DNA of 64,000 nt from Corynebacterium bouchesdurhonense. Its GTDB lineage: Bacteria > Actinomycetota > Actinomycetes > Mycobacteriales > Mycobacteriaceae. Shown here in pieces: positions 44,826 through 54,058 of this stretch (position 1 is its first letter; every line of letters starts with the position of its first letter). Both the position numbers and the translations under genes were made by a program. The stretch is from the NCBI RefSeq assembly GCF_900078305.2, contig NZ_LT546028.1, forward strand, positions 360,948-424,947, in the 5' to 3' direction. Below the pieces are notes generated by a model that saw nothing but the letters and a program-made list of their open reading frames with translations, was not told where the DNA came from and did not search any database.

Positions 44826-45707
44826 ATGGGGGACAATCAAACAAAGCGCGAGGCTGAGCTCGCGCTCATTCGCGACGTTGCGGGGAAATGTAAAACAGCT
44901 GTGATCACTGGGCCGGCGGGAGCCAGGTGGCTGGGCCTCTCCACACTCGGGTGGGTCGCCCGGGTCGACCTCGCCTTACCGGGAAACGCGAGGACCTGGG
45001 GAAAGGCGTACCCGGACAGGATCTACCGCGGCGGGGTCATCCGCCCCAAGGAATACTGCGTATACCAGGGACTGCGAACCGCCATTGCGGTGAGAACGAT
45101 ATTCGACTCCTACAGGTACTACGGGCGAATGGAGGCCCTGGTGCAGCTCGAGTCCGCCAGGTGGCAGCACCCAAAGCTAACCGCGGGGTACCTGCTGGAG
45201 CAGACCGCCCTGTTGCCACAAGCGAAAGGGTTGCGGCAATTCCGGGAACTGATCGGGTTCTCGGGGGATACGTCGGAAAGCGTGCTCGAAACCATCGTTC
45301 GCGACAGGCTCCTGCGCGCCATCGCGGACGGCCGACTCCGGGGCGTGCACTCGATCGAGTTCCAGGTGGGTTTCAAGATCGAGGATGCGTATGGAACCCC
45401 GACGGTGGCGTGGGCAGATGCGCTCCTCAACGGGTTCATCGTTATCGAGGCGGACGGGGCGGAAAAAACCAGCGGGACAGCTGGTCATGTCGCAAACGCG
45501 ATAGACGTGGAACGGTTCAGGGAGAAGCAATTGCAGAACCTCGGCGGCGTGTTTTACCGGGCCGGGTGGGAGCAGGCGAGGGGCGACGCGTTTATCGGCC
45601 ACCTGCAGCGGCTCATCGACGCGCACCCGGGAACCCGACAGATGGCCAACCGGCTCACCGAAACGCGAAGGGAATGGCTCGAAGCCCTCCGGAAGCGTTT
45701 CGCCTGA
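44826..45707 (+). CDS. Putative DUF559-like/PD-(D/E)XK-type protein
   Basis: Encodes 293 residues from ATG 44826. The C-terminal third has a nuclease-like pattern: VAWADALLNGFIVIEADGAEK near residues 200-220 (candidate catalytic D, E, K) and then a GVFYRAGWEQA strand. The middle part (YCVYQGLRTAIAVRTIFDSYR) resembles actinobacterial proteins with an AbiEi-like N-terminus plus a very-short-patch-repair-like domain. Function is not proven. GC is somewhat lower than nearby genes. The repeat array directly upstream may be its control region or a boundary of an acquired unit. Confidence 0.5.
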   Translation: MGDNQTKREAELALIRDVAGKCKTAVITGPAGARWLGLSTLGWVARVDLALPGNARTWGKAYPDRIYRGGVIRPKEYCVYQGLRTAIAVRTIFDSYRYYGRMEALVQLESARWQHPKLTAGYLLEQTALLPQAKGLRQFRELIGFSGDTSESVLETIVRDRLLRAIADGRLRGVHSIEFQVGFKIEDAYGTPTVAWADALLNGFIVIEADGAEKTSGTAGHVANAIDVERFREKQLQNLGGVFYRAGWEQARGDAFIGHLQRLIDAHPGTRQMANRLTETRREWLEALRKRFA

Positions 45708-45710
45708 AAG

Positions 45711-46529
45711 CTAGAACCAGCGCTCGAGAACCACCGCGACGCCGTCCGCGTCGTTGGTGGCCGTGACGTGGTCGGCGGCGTCGAGCAGCACGGGCGATGC
45801 GTTGCCCATGGCCACGCCGAGGCCGGCCCAGGCAAGCATCTCCAGGTCATTGGGCATGTCTCCGAACGCGACCACGTCGCCGGCCTCGACCCCGTACCGG
45901 GCGGCCAGACGCGACACACCGGCGGCCTTGTTCACGCCTGGCTGGGAGATCTCGATCAGCCCCTCGTCCATGGAGTACGTTACGTGCGCGTCGGCGGGAT
46001 CCACCACGGGAGCGATCAGGTCGAGCATCTCGGCCGCCATCATGGATTCGCATCTGACCAGCAGTTTCGCAGCCGGAACCGCCACCAACTCCGCTACCTC
46101 CACCACGCCGAAGCGCGCGTCCCAGGCGTCCGGGTTGTACTCGGGCGTGACCAGGAAGCACTCCTCCTCGGGGTCGAGCGCGCTCTGGCCCACCCGCTCC
46201 ACGCCGTAGCCGTGCGGCACGCCGGCCAGCGCGCGATCCACCGACGCCACCACGTCACGCATCGTGTCGGGCGCAAGCTCGAATGCGTGCAGCACGGTGT
46301 CGGCCGCCGGGTCGTAGATCACCGCGCCGTTCGCGCACACGCACACCGGCGCGAGCGGCAGCTGATCCAGCACCGGGATCAGCCAGCGGTGCGGCCGCCC
46401 GGTGGCCAGGCCGAAGTGGGCCCCCGCGTCCACGGCCCGCAGCACCGCGTCGCGCAGCCGCGCGGTGACCCGGCCCTGCGGGTTGAGGAAGGTGCCGTCG
46501 ATGTCGCTGACAATCAGTTTGGGGGGCAT
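45711..46529 (-). CDS. HAD-superfamily (Cof-type) phosphatase
   Basis: Encodes 272 residues starting MPPKLIVSDIDGTFLNPQG. Nucleophile motif DIDGT (residues 9-13), motif II GLATGRPHRW near 45, Lys and motif IV VVAFGDMPNDLEML near 220. Typical of the Cof/YbiV group that hydrolyses small phosphorylated metabolites; the substrate is unknown. Follows plsC by 5 bp on the same strand, so likely co-transcribed with serS-plsC. The dispersed motif copy at 46533 lies just upstream of the start. Confidence 0.85.
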   Translation of the reverse strand: MPPKLIVSDIDGTFLNPQGRVTARLRDAVLRAVDAGAHFGLATGRPHRWLIPVLDQLPLAPVCVCANGAVIYDPAADTVLHAFELAPDTMRDVVASVDRALAGVPHGYGVERVGQSALDPEEECFLVTPEYNPDAWDARFGVVEVAELVAVPAAKLLVRCESMMAAEMLDLIAPVVDPADAHVTYSMDEGLIEISQPGVNKAAGVSRLAARYGVEAGDVVAFGDMPNDLEMLAWAGLGVAMGNASPVLLDAADHVTATNDADGVAVVLERWF

Positions 46530-46532
46530 GTT

Positions 46533-46544
46533 GCTTATCGACGC
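46533..46544 (+). repeat. Dispersed motif copy forming the plsC stop codon
   Basis: Read on the minus strand, GCGTCGATAAGC supplies the last Arg-Arg codons and TAA of plsC (ERR-stop) and sits 4 bp before the HAD start codon. GGGAGC and ATGCCCCCC flank it. Confidence 0.85.
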
Positions 46545-47365
46545 TCCCGTTTCCGCGCCGCCCTGGCCTCCTTCTCCAGCCGGTACAGCTCCTCGGCCTC
46601 CTCCACGGTGGGCGCCGTCCCGCCCATGGAGCGCGGCAGCCACGCCTCGGCGCCGAAGGGGCCGTGGGCCTGGGCGTATTCGTCCCGGGCTGCGTCGAGA
46701 AGCAATTGCATCTGGGCCTTCAGCTCGGCGGTGTCCGCCTCCGCGTCTCCGGTGAGCTGGACCGGCTCGCCGTAGTGGATGATCACGGGCACGTGGTGGA
46801 GGCGCTTGGGCAGATCCTTCGTCCACACGCGCTGGGAACCCCACGTGACCATGGGGATCAGGGGTACTTCCGCGGCGTGGGCGATGCGCGCCGCGCCGGT
46901 TTTGAAGTGTGCCAACTCGAAGGAGCGGGAGATGGTGCCCTCGGGGAAGATGCCCACGAGGTTGCCGCTGCGCAGCATCGCCACCGCGGTGGAGACGGAT
47001 GATGCGCCCTTGGAGCGGTCCACCGGCACGTGGTTCATCTTGCGCAGGATCACGCCGAGCACCGGCACCTCGAACACGGATTGCTTGGCCATGAAGCGCA
47101 CGAGGCGCTTGCCACGGATGTGCGGGCCCACGCCCATCAGTGCGAAGTCCAGGTACCCGGTGTGGTTGCCGGCGATCAGCGCGCCGCCAGTGGCCGGGAT
47201 GTTCTCCGCGCCGACCACGGTGACGTCGATGCGCAACGCCTGCAGGATGCGCCGGATCGAGGCGATGCTGCGCTGGTAGAAGCGCTCTGCGGCCTCTTCC
47301 TGGTTGACGCTGATCTCTTTGAACAGCCGCGGGACGGTGAAGCCGCGGTACCGGCGCGTTTCCAT
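46535..47365 (-). CDS. plsC: 1-acyl-sn-glycerol-3-phosphate acyltransferase family protein
   Basis: Encodes 276 residues from ATG 47365. Acyltransferase motifs GNHTGYLDFALMG (NHX4D, near residue 75), GIFPEGTISRSF near 145 and PLIPMVTWG near 175. It likely acylates lysophosphatidate or a related acceptor at the membrane. The start overlaps the serS stop (TAATG). The C-terminal basic tail ends RKRERR, the last residues and the stop coming from the dispersed motif. A second motif copy (46692) encodes LLLDA. Confidence 0.85.
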   Translation of the reverse strand: METRRYRGFTVPRLFKEISVNQEEAAERFYQRSIASIRRILQALRIDVTVVGAENIPATGGALIAGNHTGYLDFALMGVGPHIRGKRLVRFMAKQSVFEVPVLGVILRKMNHVPVDRSKGASSVSTAVAMLRSGNLVGIFPEGTISRSFELAHFKTGAARIAHAAEVPLIPMVTWGSQRVWTKDLPKRLHHVPVIIHYGEPVQLTGDAEADTAELKAQMQLLLDAARDEYAQAHGPFGAEAWLPRSMGGTAPTVEEAEELYRLEKEARAARKRERR

Positions 47366-48618
47366 TACGGCGTCAGCACGTCCTTCCCCACCCACGGGCG
47401 CAGCGCCTCGGGCACCACCACGGAGCCGTCCGCCTGCTGGTGGTTCTCCAGGATGGCCACCAGCCAGCGGGTGGTGGCCAGCGTGCCGTTGAGGGTGGCC
47501 GCGGTCTGGGTCTTGCCGTCCGCGTCGCGGTAGCGGGTGTTCAGGCGGCGGGCCTGGAAGGTGGTGCAGTTCGACGTGGACGTCAGCTCGCGGTAGGTGT
47601 TCTGCGACGGCACCCACGCCTCGGTGTCGAATTTGCGGGCGGCGGAGGAGCCGAGGTCGCCCGCCGCCACGTCGATCACGCGGTAGGGCACCTCGACCAG
47701 GCCGAGCATCTCGCGCTCGAGGCCGAGGAGCTTCTGGTGCATCTCCTCTGCGTCCTCCGGCTTGCAGTAGGCAAACATTTCCAGTTTGTCGAACTGGTGG
47801 ACGCGCAGGATGCCCTTCGTGTCCTTGCCATAGGAGCCGGCTTCCCGACGGAAGCAGCTGGACCACCCCGCGTAGAGCAGCGGGCCGTCGCTCAGATCGA
47901 TGATCTCGTCCCGGTGGTAGCCAGCTAGGGCCACCTCGGAGGTGCCCACGAGGTACAGCTCGTCGCGCTCCAGGTAGTAGATCTCCTCGTCGTGCTGGTC
48001 GAGGAACCCGGTGCCGGCCATGATCTCGGGGCGCACCAGCACCGGCGGGATCATCACCTTGAAGCCAGCCTCGCGCGCCTTCTGCGCGGCGAGCATGAGC
48101 ATGCCCAACTGCATCCAGGCGCCGTCGCCCACGAGGTAGTAGAAGCGCGCGCCGCCGACCTTCGTGCCACGCATCATGTCGATGATGCCCAGCGCCTCAC
48201 CCAGATCCAGGTGGTCCTTGACCTCGAAGTCGAACTCGGGGATCTCGCCCACGTGCTCGAGCACCACAAAGTCTTCCTCGCCGCCCGCCGGCGCGCCGAC
48301 GATGGGGTTGGGGATGGCCACCTGCAGGCGGGCAACCTCAGCTTCCGCCTCGGCCTGCTTCGCCTCGGCATCCTTCACGCGGGCCTTGAGCTCGTTTGAT
48401 CCCTCGAGCAGCGCGGGGCGGTCCTCCGGGGCGGCCTGGCCGATCTTCTTGCCAAAGGCCTTCTGTTCGCCGCGCAGCTCGTCCGCGGCCTGGATAGCCT
48501 GGCGGCGCGTCTCGTCCGCGGCCAGTAGCTGGTCCACCAGGGAGGGATCCTCCCCGCGGGCCGCCTGGGAGGCACGGACGACATCCGGGTTTTCGCGAAC
48601 ACTCTTGAGATCAATCAC
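47365..48618 (-). CDS. serS: Seryl-tRNA synthetase
   Basis: Encodes 417 residues. An N-terminal coiled-coil arm (residues about 30-100, tRNA binding) precedes the class II core with motif 2 [25 protein letters not shown] near residue 260 and motif 3 [17 protein letters not shown] near 380. Heads a minus-strand run serS-plsC-HAD. The N-terminus [17 protein letters not shown] is canonical. Confidence 0.97.
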   Translation of the reverse strand: MIDLKSVRENPDVVRASQAARGEDPSLVDQLLAADETRRQAIQAADELRGEQKAFGKKIGQAAPEDRPALLEGSNELKARVKDAEAKQAEAEAEVARLQVAIPNPIVGAPAGGEEDFVVLEHVGEIPEFDFEVKDHLDLGEALGIIDMMRGTKVGGARFYYLVGDGAWMQLGMLMLAAQKAREAGFKVMIPPVLVRPEIMAGTGFLDQHDEEIYYLERDELYLVGTSEVALAGYHRDEIIDLSDGPLLYAGWSSCFRREAGSYGKDTKGILRVHQFDKLEMFAYCKPEDAEEMHQKLLGLEREMLGLVEVPYRVIDVAAGDLGSSAARKFDTEAWVPSQNTYRELTSTSNCTTFQARRLNTRYRDADGKTQTAATLNGTLATTRWLVAILENHQQADGSVVVPEALRPWVGKDVLTP

Positions 48619-48708
48619 GCCTCATCACTCTACCGGCTGGCCCCACACGGCACATGCCGCATGACTGGTCATAACCAGCAGCGGGCAGGGCGCAGTAAAA
48701 TCGGGGTC

Positions 48709-49473
48709 ATGATCACCGACGGGATCACCGACGGCCCGCAGCCGAAGCACGCCCAGCTGCGCGAGATCCTCGAGCGCCGCGTCGCGGGCGAGCTGAAGCC
48801 AGGGGACCCCCTGCCGGGCGAGCGCGCCCTAGAGGAGGAGTTCGGCGTCTCCCGGATCACGGTGCGGCGCGCCATCGGGGACCTAGTTGCCGCAGGCAAG
48901 CTCACGCGTGTGCGCGGCAAGGGCACCTTCGTGGCCCCTCCCCCGCTCGTCGGCGGCATCCACCTGGCCAGCCTCTCAGACGAGATGCGCGGCCACGAGG
49001 TAGAGGCCTCCGCCCGAGTGCTCGAGGCAGCGGTGGAACCCGCACCGCCCGCAGCCGCCGCGTTCTTCGGCACGGCGGGCCCACACATCCACCTGCGCCG
49101 CCTGCGCCTCGGCGGTGGGGAGCCGTACGGCGTGGATGATGCCTGGTACAACGCCGCCCTGGCCCCCGGCCTGCTGGAGCGCGACCTGGAGCACTCGGTG
49201 TACCGGGTGCTGGAGGAGGCGTACGGGGTGGTCGTTGCCCAAGCCGAGCAGACGGTGGCGGCGCTTGCCGCCTGTCCAGAGGAGGCCGAGCTGCTGCTGG
49301 TCGAGCCCGGCGCGCCGCTGCTGCAGGTGGTGCGCCTAGCCAGCACGGCCGGCACGGCCGGCACTGCCGGCACGGCCAGCGCAACGCCAGCCGCCCCGGT
49401 GGAGTACTGCACCTCCCTCTACCGCACGGACCGCTACCGCCTGCGGGGCCGGGTGTCGCGCGAGGCGGGGTAA
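48709..49473 (+). CDS. GntR-family (HutC-type) regulator
   Basis: Encodes 254 residues from ATG 48709. The winged-helix domain spans residues 10-75 (GDPLPGERALEEEFGVSRITVRRAI), followed by a UTRA-type effector domain (VYRVLEEAYGVVV, AELLLVEPGAPLLQVVR). A tandem ACGGCCGGC-type repeat gives a TAGTAGTAG run near residue 220. The ligand is unknown. Lies divergent from serS and 10 bp before the septum-formation gene. Confidence 0.82.
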   Translation: MITDGITDGPQPKHAQLREILERRVAGELKPGDPLPGERALEEEFGVSRITVRRAIGDLVAAGKLTRVRGKGTFVAPPPLVGGIHLASLSDEMRGHEVEASARVLEAAVEPAPPAAAAFFGTAGPHIHLRRLRLGGGEPYGVDDAWYNAALAPGLLERDLEHSVYRVLEEAYGVVVAQAEQTVAALAACPEEAELLLVEPGAPLLQVVRLASTAGTAGTAGTASATPAAPVEYCTSLYRTDRYRLRGRVSREAG

Positions 49474-49483
49474 TCTGTCCCGC

Positions 49484-50373
49484 ATGGCAGCCCCCGCAGC
49501 ACCCGCAGCCCCCGACGAGCCCGCAGCGCCCCCAGCACCCGCGGCGACCCAGGCCGCGCCGCGCCCGAAGGCGGTGGCCCGGCACACCGCGACGCGCGCC
49601 ATGCTGATCGCGGCGCTCGCCGGTGCGGTGGGCGCGGGGTCGTACGGCCTGGTGGCCGGGGACGCGGGCGGGGATACCGAGTCGGCCGCAGAAACCCAGA
49701 CGGTTGAGAAGGCCCCCTCCTTCACCACGGCGGATCAGGGCTCGTGTCTGACCTGGCAGGTGGCGGAGGACGGCACGATCTCGAGCTTCGAGCAGGCGGA
49801 TTGCGCCGCGCCCCACCGCTTCGAGGTGAGCCTGCGCGAGGACCTGGGCACCTACCCCACCTCGGAGTTCGGGCCGGACGCGCCGATGCCCAACCAGACT
49901 AGGCAGGCGCAGCTGCGCGAGGAGTTGTGCGGCGCGGGCACGGTGCGCTACCTGGGCGGGAAGTATGACCCCAACGGCCGCTACTCCATCGCGCCCATCC
50001 TGCCGCCGGCGAGCGCGTGGGCAGACGGGGACCGCACCATGCTGTGCGGCCTGCAGGAGACGGACCGCGCGGGAGAGCCGGTCCTGACCACGGGCAAGGT
50101 GGCGGACCAGGACCAGGCGCGGCTGTTCGATCCGGGCCAGTGCCTGGCGGTGGACAGCGCCAACTCCCTCTCCCCCACGGATTGCGGCCAGCCGCACCAG
50201 ATGGAGGTGACGGCGCAGGTGGATCTCGCGCCGGTGTTCGCCGACCACACGCCGAGCGTGGAGGAGCAGGACGGCTACCTTGGCAACGTGTGCACCACCG
50301 CCGCGCAGGAGTACCTCGGCGGGGAGGAGAACCTGTACCGCATCGCGCTGCAGCCGTTCTGGACCACGCCCGG
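49484..50373 (+). CDS. Septum-formation-family membrane protein, 3' end lost to adapter
   Basis: An Ala/Pro-rich N-terminus, one membrane helix (about residues 40-60, AMLIAALAGAVGAGSYGLVAG) and two extracytoplasmic Septum_form-type domains with paired cysteines (GSCLTW ... ADCAAPHRFEV, GQCLAVD ... TDCGQPHQMEV). Native coding stops at 50373, where adapter sequence begins; the following SYTHLTPPA peptide is adapter-encoded. The true stop is unknown. The protein probably acts in cell-envelope or division processes, by family description only. Confidence 0.8.
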
Positions 50374-50402
50374 CTCTTATACACATCTGACGCCGCCGGC
50401 GA
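50374..50402. other. Adapter remnant (assembly artefact)
   Basis: CTCTTATACACATCTGACGC and the nine following bases match the reverse complement of the Nextera adapter at 27 of 29 positions. The next 40-50 bases may also be adapter or index derived. Native sequence resumes before about 50500. Confidence 0.9.
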
Positions 50403-50603
50403 CCTTACGCGCTGAGGATGCCGCCGTTTCCCTCGTCTGTTACTAACTCAGCAACCACTCACACTTTCCTGCGCCTACCGCTGATCCAGTAGTCCGCCTC
50501 CTCGCACTCTGCGCAAGTGAGCATCAGCGGTAGATAACGCCCAGCCCCCGCCCCGACCGCCGGCCGCTGCGCCCGGCGCCGTAGCGAAAGGCGGGTTCGA
50601 GCG

Positions 50604-50954
50604 ATGATGTCGCCGGTGAGCCAGGAAACCTTCGAGGGCATGATCAACGACGCCCTCGACCTCATCCCCGACGAATTCGCGCGCCACATGACCAACGTGG
50701 TGATCCTCGCGCGCGACTTCAACGAGGACAACCCCTCCCTGCTCGGTCTGTTCCAGGGCGTGCCCCTGCCGGAGCAGCACGCCAACCACACCGGCTTCCT
50801 GCCCGACGCGGTGTTCATATATAAGGACGCGCTCGAGGCGATGTGCGCGGACGAGGAGGAGCTGCGCGAGGAGGTGGCCGTCACCGTCCTGCACGAGGTG
50901 GGCCACTACTTCGGGCTGGAGGAGCACGAGCTGCACGAGCTCGGCTGGGGCTAG
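50604..50954 (+). CDS. Zincin-like metallopeptidase-family protein
   Basis: Encodes 116 residues with the zinc site VLHEVGHYFGLEEHELHELG near residue 93 (HEXXH plus a third ligand). This is the small metallopeptidase family (PF06262) found beside pheA in corynebacteria and mycobacteria. Cytosolic, substrate unknown. ATG 50604 follows GAAAGG; because the region upstream is disturbed by adapter sequence, the start is not fully certain. Confidence 0.85.
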   Translation: MMSPVSQETFEGMINDALDLIPDEFARHMTNVVILARDFNEDNPSLLGLFQGVPLPEQHANHTGFLPDAVFIYKDALEAMCADEEELREEVAVTVLHEVGHYFGLEEHELHELGWG

Positions 50955-50964
50955 CTAGTTCGGG

Positions 50965-51822
50965 CTAATCCAGGCGGGAGGCGCGCGGCCAGGAGCCGAG
51001 GAAGCGGTACCAGCTGGCACGCCCGCGCACGGCGTCGAGGGCGTCCGCCACCGATCCGGTGCCGGTGCCAGCGCCTGGGCCCGCGCCGGAGACGTGGCCG
51101 GCCAGGTCCACGAAGAAGTTGTAGGTGTTCGGCTCCCGGCGCGTGGGGCGGGACTCGATGCGCGTCATGTTCACCCCGCGCTCGGCGAACTCCTGCAGGA
51201 TGGCCACCAGCGCGCCCGGCTCGTTCGGGGTTTGGAAGACCACGGAGGTGCGGTCGTCGCCCGTCGGGGCCGGCGGCGTGCCTTCCGGGCCCACGAGGAC
51301 GAACCGGGTGCGTGCGGTGTCCACATCGGCGACGCCGGTGGCGTGGACTTCGAGGCCGAACAGCTCGGCGGCACGCAGCGGGGCCGCGGCCACGTCCGCC
51401 TCGCCGGCGGCCACCATCTGCGCCGCCGCCGCGTTCGAGGGGGCGGGCACGAACCTTACGCCTGGGGTGCGCTCCGCCATCCACCCCTTGACTTGCTGGA
51501 AGGCTACGGGGTGGGTGGCGAGTGTGGTTGCGTCGCCAAGCGAAAAGCCCCGCCGCGTCATGACGGCGAACGCGATTGCCAGCTCTGTCTCGGCGAAGAT
51601 CTGCGCGCCGGGCGCAACAAGCGCGTCGGAGGTGGAGGTCACCGCCCCGTCCACGGAGTTCTCGATGGCCACCGCGGCCACGTCCGCGCTACCGCCGCGC
51701 ACCGCCGCGAGCGCCGCCGCGGGCGAATCCACGGGCACGTACTCCGCCCCCGGCAGGGCGAAGCGGCGGGCGGCCTCCTCGGTGAACGTGCCGGCGGGGC
51801 CCAGGTAGGCGATGCGTGTCAT
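50965..51822 (-). CDS. pheA: Prephenate dehydratase
   Basis: Encodes 285 residues: PDT domain with YLGPAGTFTEEAA at the N-terminus, AIENSVDGAVTSTSDAL near 50 and TARTRFVLVG near 170 (the TRF motif), then an ACT domain with the Phe-binding ESRPTRREPNTYNFFVD near 225. It converts prephenate to phenylpyruvate with feedback control by phenylalanine. The chorismate mutase domain is absent, as usual in this group. A dispersed-motif variant is at 51530. Confidence 0.96.
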   Translation of the reverse strand: MTRIAYLGPAGTFTEEAARRFALPGAEYVPVDSPAAALAAVRGGSADVAAVAIENSVDGAVTSTSDALVAPGAQIFAETELAIAFAVMTRRGFSLGDATTLATHPVAFQQVKGWMAERTPGVRFVPAPSNAAAAQMVAAGEADVAAAPLRAAELFGLEVHATGVADVDTARTRFVLVGPEGTPPAPTGDDRTSVVFQTPNEPGALVAILQEFAERGVNMTRIESRPTRREPNTYNFFVDLAGHVSGAGPGAGTGTGSVADALDAVRGRASWYRFLGSWPRASRLD

Positions 51823-51844
51823 GCGTTCACGGTAGCGTTACCGC

Positions 51845-52543
51845 ATGCGCCGCCGCCAGATTACCGAGATCCTGCTGGTCCTCGCTGTCACCTTCGGCAC
51901 CTCCGGCATCCGCGCCGCGCTGCGCCTGGTGGACTCGCTGCAGCGCGCGCCGCTGAACACGCAGAGCACAACGCTTGTCGACGCACAGTCCCAAACGCAC
52001 TGGCTCGACCTCGCGCTGCAGGCCACCTCCGCGCTCACCCTCTTCGCCTGGGGCGGGCTGGCCTGGTACCTCCTGGGCGAGCGGTGGCGCGGGCCGCGGT
52101 GGAGCGACCTGGCCCGCGGCGCAGGCTTCGCCGCCCTGATCGGCCTGCCTGGGCTGGCGTTCTACGTCGCGGCGGTGCACCTGGGCCTGTCCAAGGTGGT
52201 GGTGCCGGCGACCAGCGCCGTGCAGATCCCCACTTCCCTGCTGTGGGCGCTGGCTAACGGCTTCGGCGAGGAGCTGGTGGTGGTGGCCTACCTGTGCACC
52301 CGGCTGCGGCAGCTGGGGTGGAAGCCGTGGCAGTTCATCGCGGCGTCGGCGGTCCTGCGCGGCTCCTACCACCTGTACCAGGGCGTCTCGGCGGGTGTGG
52401 GCAACATCGTGATGGGCGTTGTCTTCGCCTACTACTTCTACCGAACCGGCAGGGTGTGGCCGCTGGTGCTGGCGCACTTCCTCATCGACGCGGTGGCCTA
52501 CATCGCCTACCCGCTGCTGGACCTCTCCTGGCTGGGGATCTAG
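51845..52543 (+). CDS. CPBP-family intramembrane metalloprotease-like protein
   Basis: Encodes 232 residues with about seven hydrophobic segments. The CPBP (Abi/CAAX protease) motifs are present: EE followed by Arg in GFGEELVVVAYLCTRL near residue 137, His in RGSYHLYQG near 175 and HFLIDAVAY near 210. The family includes prenyl-protein proteases and bacteriocin self-immunity proteins; role here is unknown. Divergent from pheA by 22 bp. Motif copy 51973 encodes TLVDA. Confidence 0.85.
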   Translation: MRRRQITEILLVLAVTFGTSGIRAALRLVDSLQRAPLNTQSTTLVDAQSQTHWLDLALQATSALTLFAWGGLAWYLLGERWRGPRWSDLARGAGFAALIGLPGLAFYVAAVHLGLSKVVVPATSAVQIPTSLLWALANGFGEELVVVAYLCTRLRQLGWKPWQFIAASAVLRGSYHLYQGVSAGVGNIVMGVVFAYYFYRTGRVWPLVLAHFLIDAVAYIAYPLLDLSWLGI

Positions 52544-52567
52544 CGCCCGAGGTTTACACTGTCCCCC

Positions 52568-54010
52568 ATGCCAACCACGCCGCACTCCAACGACCCCCGG
52601 GACAACCTGGGGGATTACGTGCTGGGCAAGGACGGAAAACCGCTGGTGGACCGCTACGGCCGGCCGGTGCACCGCCGCGCCCCCGCGCAGCAGGGCGGGT
52701 ACCAGCCCCGGCGCACGCCGCACCAGCAGCGCCAAGAGGAGCAGCGCCGCCAGCAGCCGACGCAGCGGCCCGCGCAGCGGCAGCAGTACCAGCAGCCGCA
52801 GCCCCAGCGGCAGTACCGACCGCCGGCGCAGCGTCCCGCGCAGCCGCAGCAGTACCAGCAGCCGCAGCAGTACCAGCAGCCGCAGTACCAGCAGCCGCCG
52901 ATGCAGGTGCGGGCGCGGCGGGGGGCGGGGGGGGGGGGGGGGGGGGGAGCCCCCCCCCCCCCCCCCCCCCCCCCGCCCCCCCCCCCCCCCGCGCCCCCGG
53001 GCCCGGCGGCGCCGGTCGCGGGCACCGAGCGCAGCGGGTGAGGTCGGAGGTGTATAAGAGCGTGTATAAGAGACAGGGTGCGGGCGCGGCGGGGTGCGGG
53101 GGCAGGGGGGCGTCGACAAGCAAAAGCCCCAGGCTGCGCCGCGGTGCTGATCACCCTGCTTGTGCTTTCGGTCGCGGCGGCGCTGTTCACGGACACCCGC
53201 CTGACGCGCGTGCAGGCGATGCCCGCGGAGCAAATCGCGCAGACTTCCGGCACGAACTGGCTGCTGGTCGGCTCGGACTCGCGCACCGGTCTGACGCAGG
53301 AGGAGATCGACCGCCTCGGCACGGGCGGGGACATCGGCTCCACCCGCACCGACACGATCATGCTGCTGCACCTGCCGCGCAAGGGCAAGGCCACCCTGAT
53401 GTCCATCCCGCGCGACTCGTACGTTGCCGTGCCGGGCGTGGGCTACGAGAAGATCAACGCCGCCTTCACGTACGGCGGGCCGCCCCTGTTGGTGCAGACG
53501 GTGGAGAACGCGACCGGCCTGCACATTGACCGCTACGCGGAGATCGGCATGGGCGGGCTCGCAAGCGCGGTAGATGCCGTGGGCGGCGTGGAGATCTGCG
53601 TGGCGGAGGCCATCGATGACCCGCTGGCCAACCTCAACGTGCAGCCCGGCTGCCAGGTGATGGACGGCGCAACGGGCCTCGGATACGTGCGCACGCGCGC
53701 CACCGCCCAGGGCGACCTGGACCGCGTGCAGCGCCAGCGCGAGTTCCTCAGCGCGCTGATGGGCAAGGTCACCTCTCCGTCAACGCTGCTCAACCCGTTC
53801 AAGCTGGTCCCGCTCGCATGGACGGTGCCCACCCTGTTCGTGGTCGGGCACCGGGACCACATCTGGAACCTCGCCCGCATCCCGCTCGCGCTGCGCGGCG
53901 GGATGGACACCGTGACCGTCCCCGTGGGCGAGTTCGTGGACACGGAGGTGGGCAACGTGGTGGTCTGGGACGACGCCGCGGCGGAAGCGCTCTTCGCCTC
54001 CCTGCGGTAG
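52568..54010 (+). CDS. LytR-CpsA-Psr (LCP) family ligase, split by an assembly artefact
   Basis: A Gln/Pro-rich cytosolic N-terminus (residues 1-112, QQYQQP repeats) is followed, after the artefact, by a membrane helix (ITLLVLSVAAALF) and an LCP domain: LLVGSDSRTG, STRTDTIMLLHL, SIPRDSYV, GLGYVRTRATAQGDLDRVQRQ. LCP enzymes attach arabinogalactan or other glycans to peptidoglycan. The 18 bp at 52906-52923 are repeated at 53077-53094, and removing 171 bp restores one open frame of about 423 codons. The dispersed motif 53110 encodes RRQAK just before the membrane helix. Confidence 0.82.
52924..53076. other. Poly-G/poly-C and adapter artefact inside the LCP gene
   Basis: A run of about 20 G is followed by runs of C, then disordered GC-rich sequence and two adapter tails (GTGTATAAGAG at 53050, GTGTATAAGAGACAG at 53062-53076). 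The genomic sequence before it is repeated directly after it. This is a false join, not a genomic insertion. Confidence 0.92.
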
Positions 54011-54058
54011 GGGTTTTCTCCCTCCGCCTCCCGCGCCGCCCGCCCGCGCCTCCCGGGC

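Noticed and set aside
50470-50535. Inverted repeat TACCGCTGAT ... ATCAGCGGTA as a regulatory element
   Set aside because: It lies right after adapter-derived bases, so the sequence itself may be unreliable.
53041-53076. Possible transposon end (mosaic-end-like) in the LCP gene
   Set aside because: The TGTATAAGAGACAG sequence is the library transposase end, with no transposase gene or target duplication of natural type.
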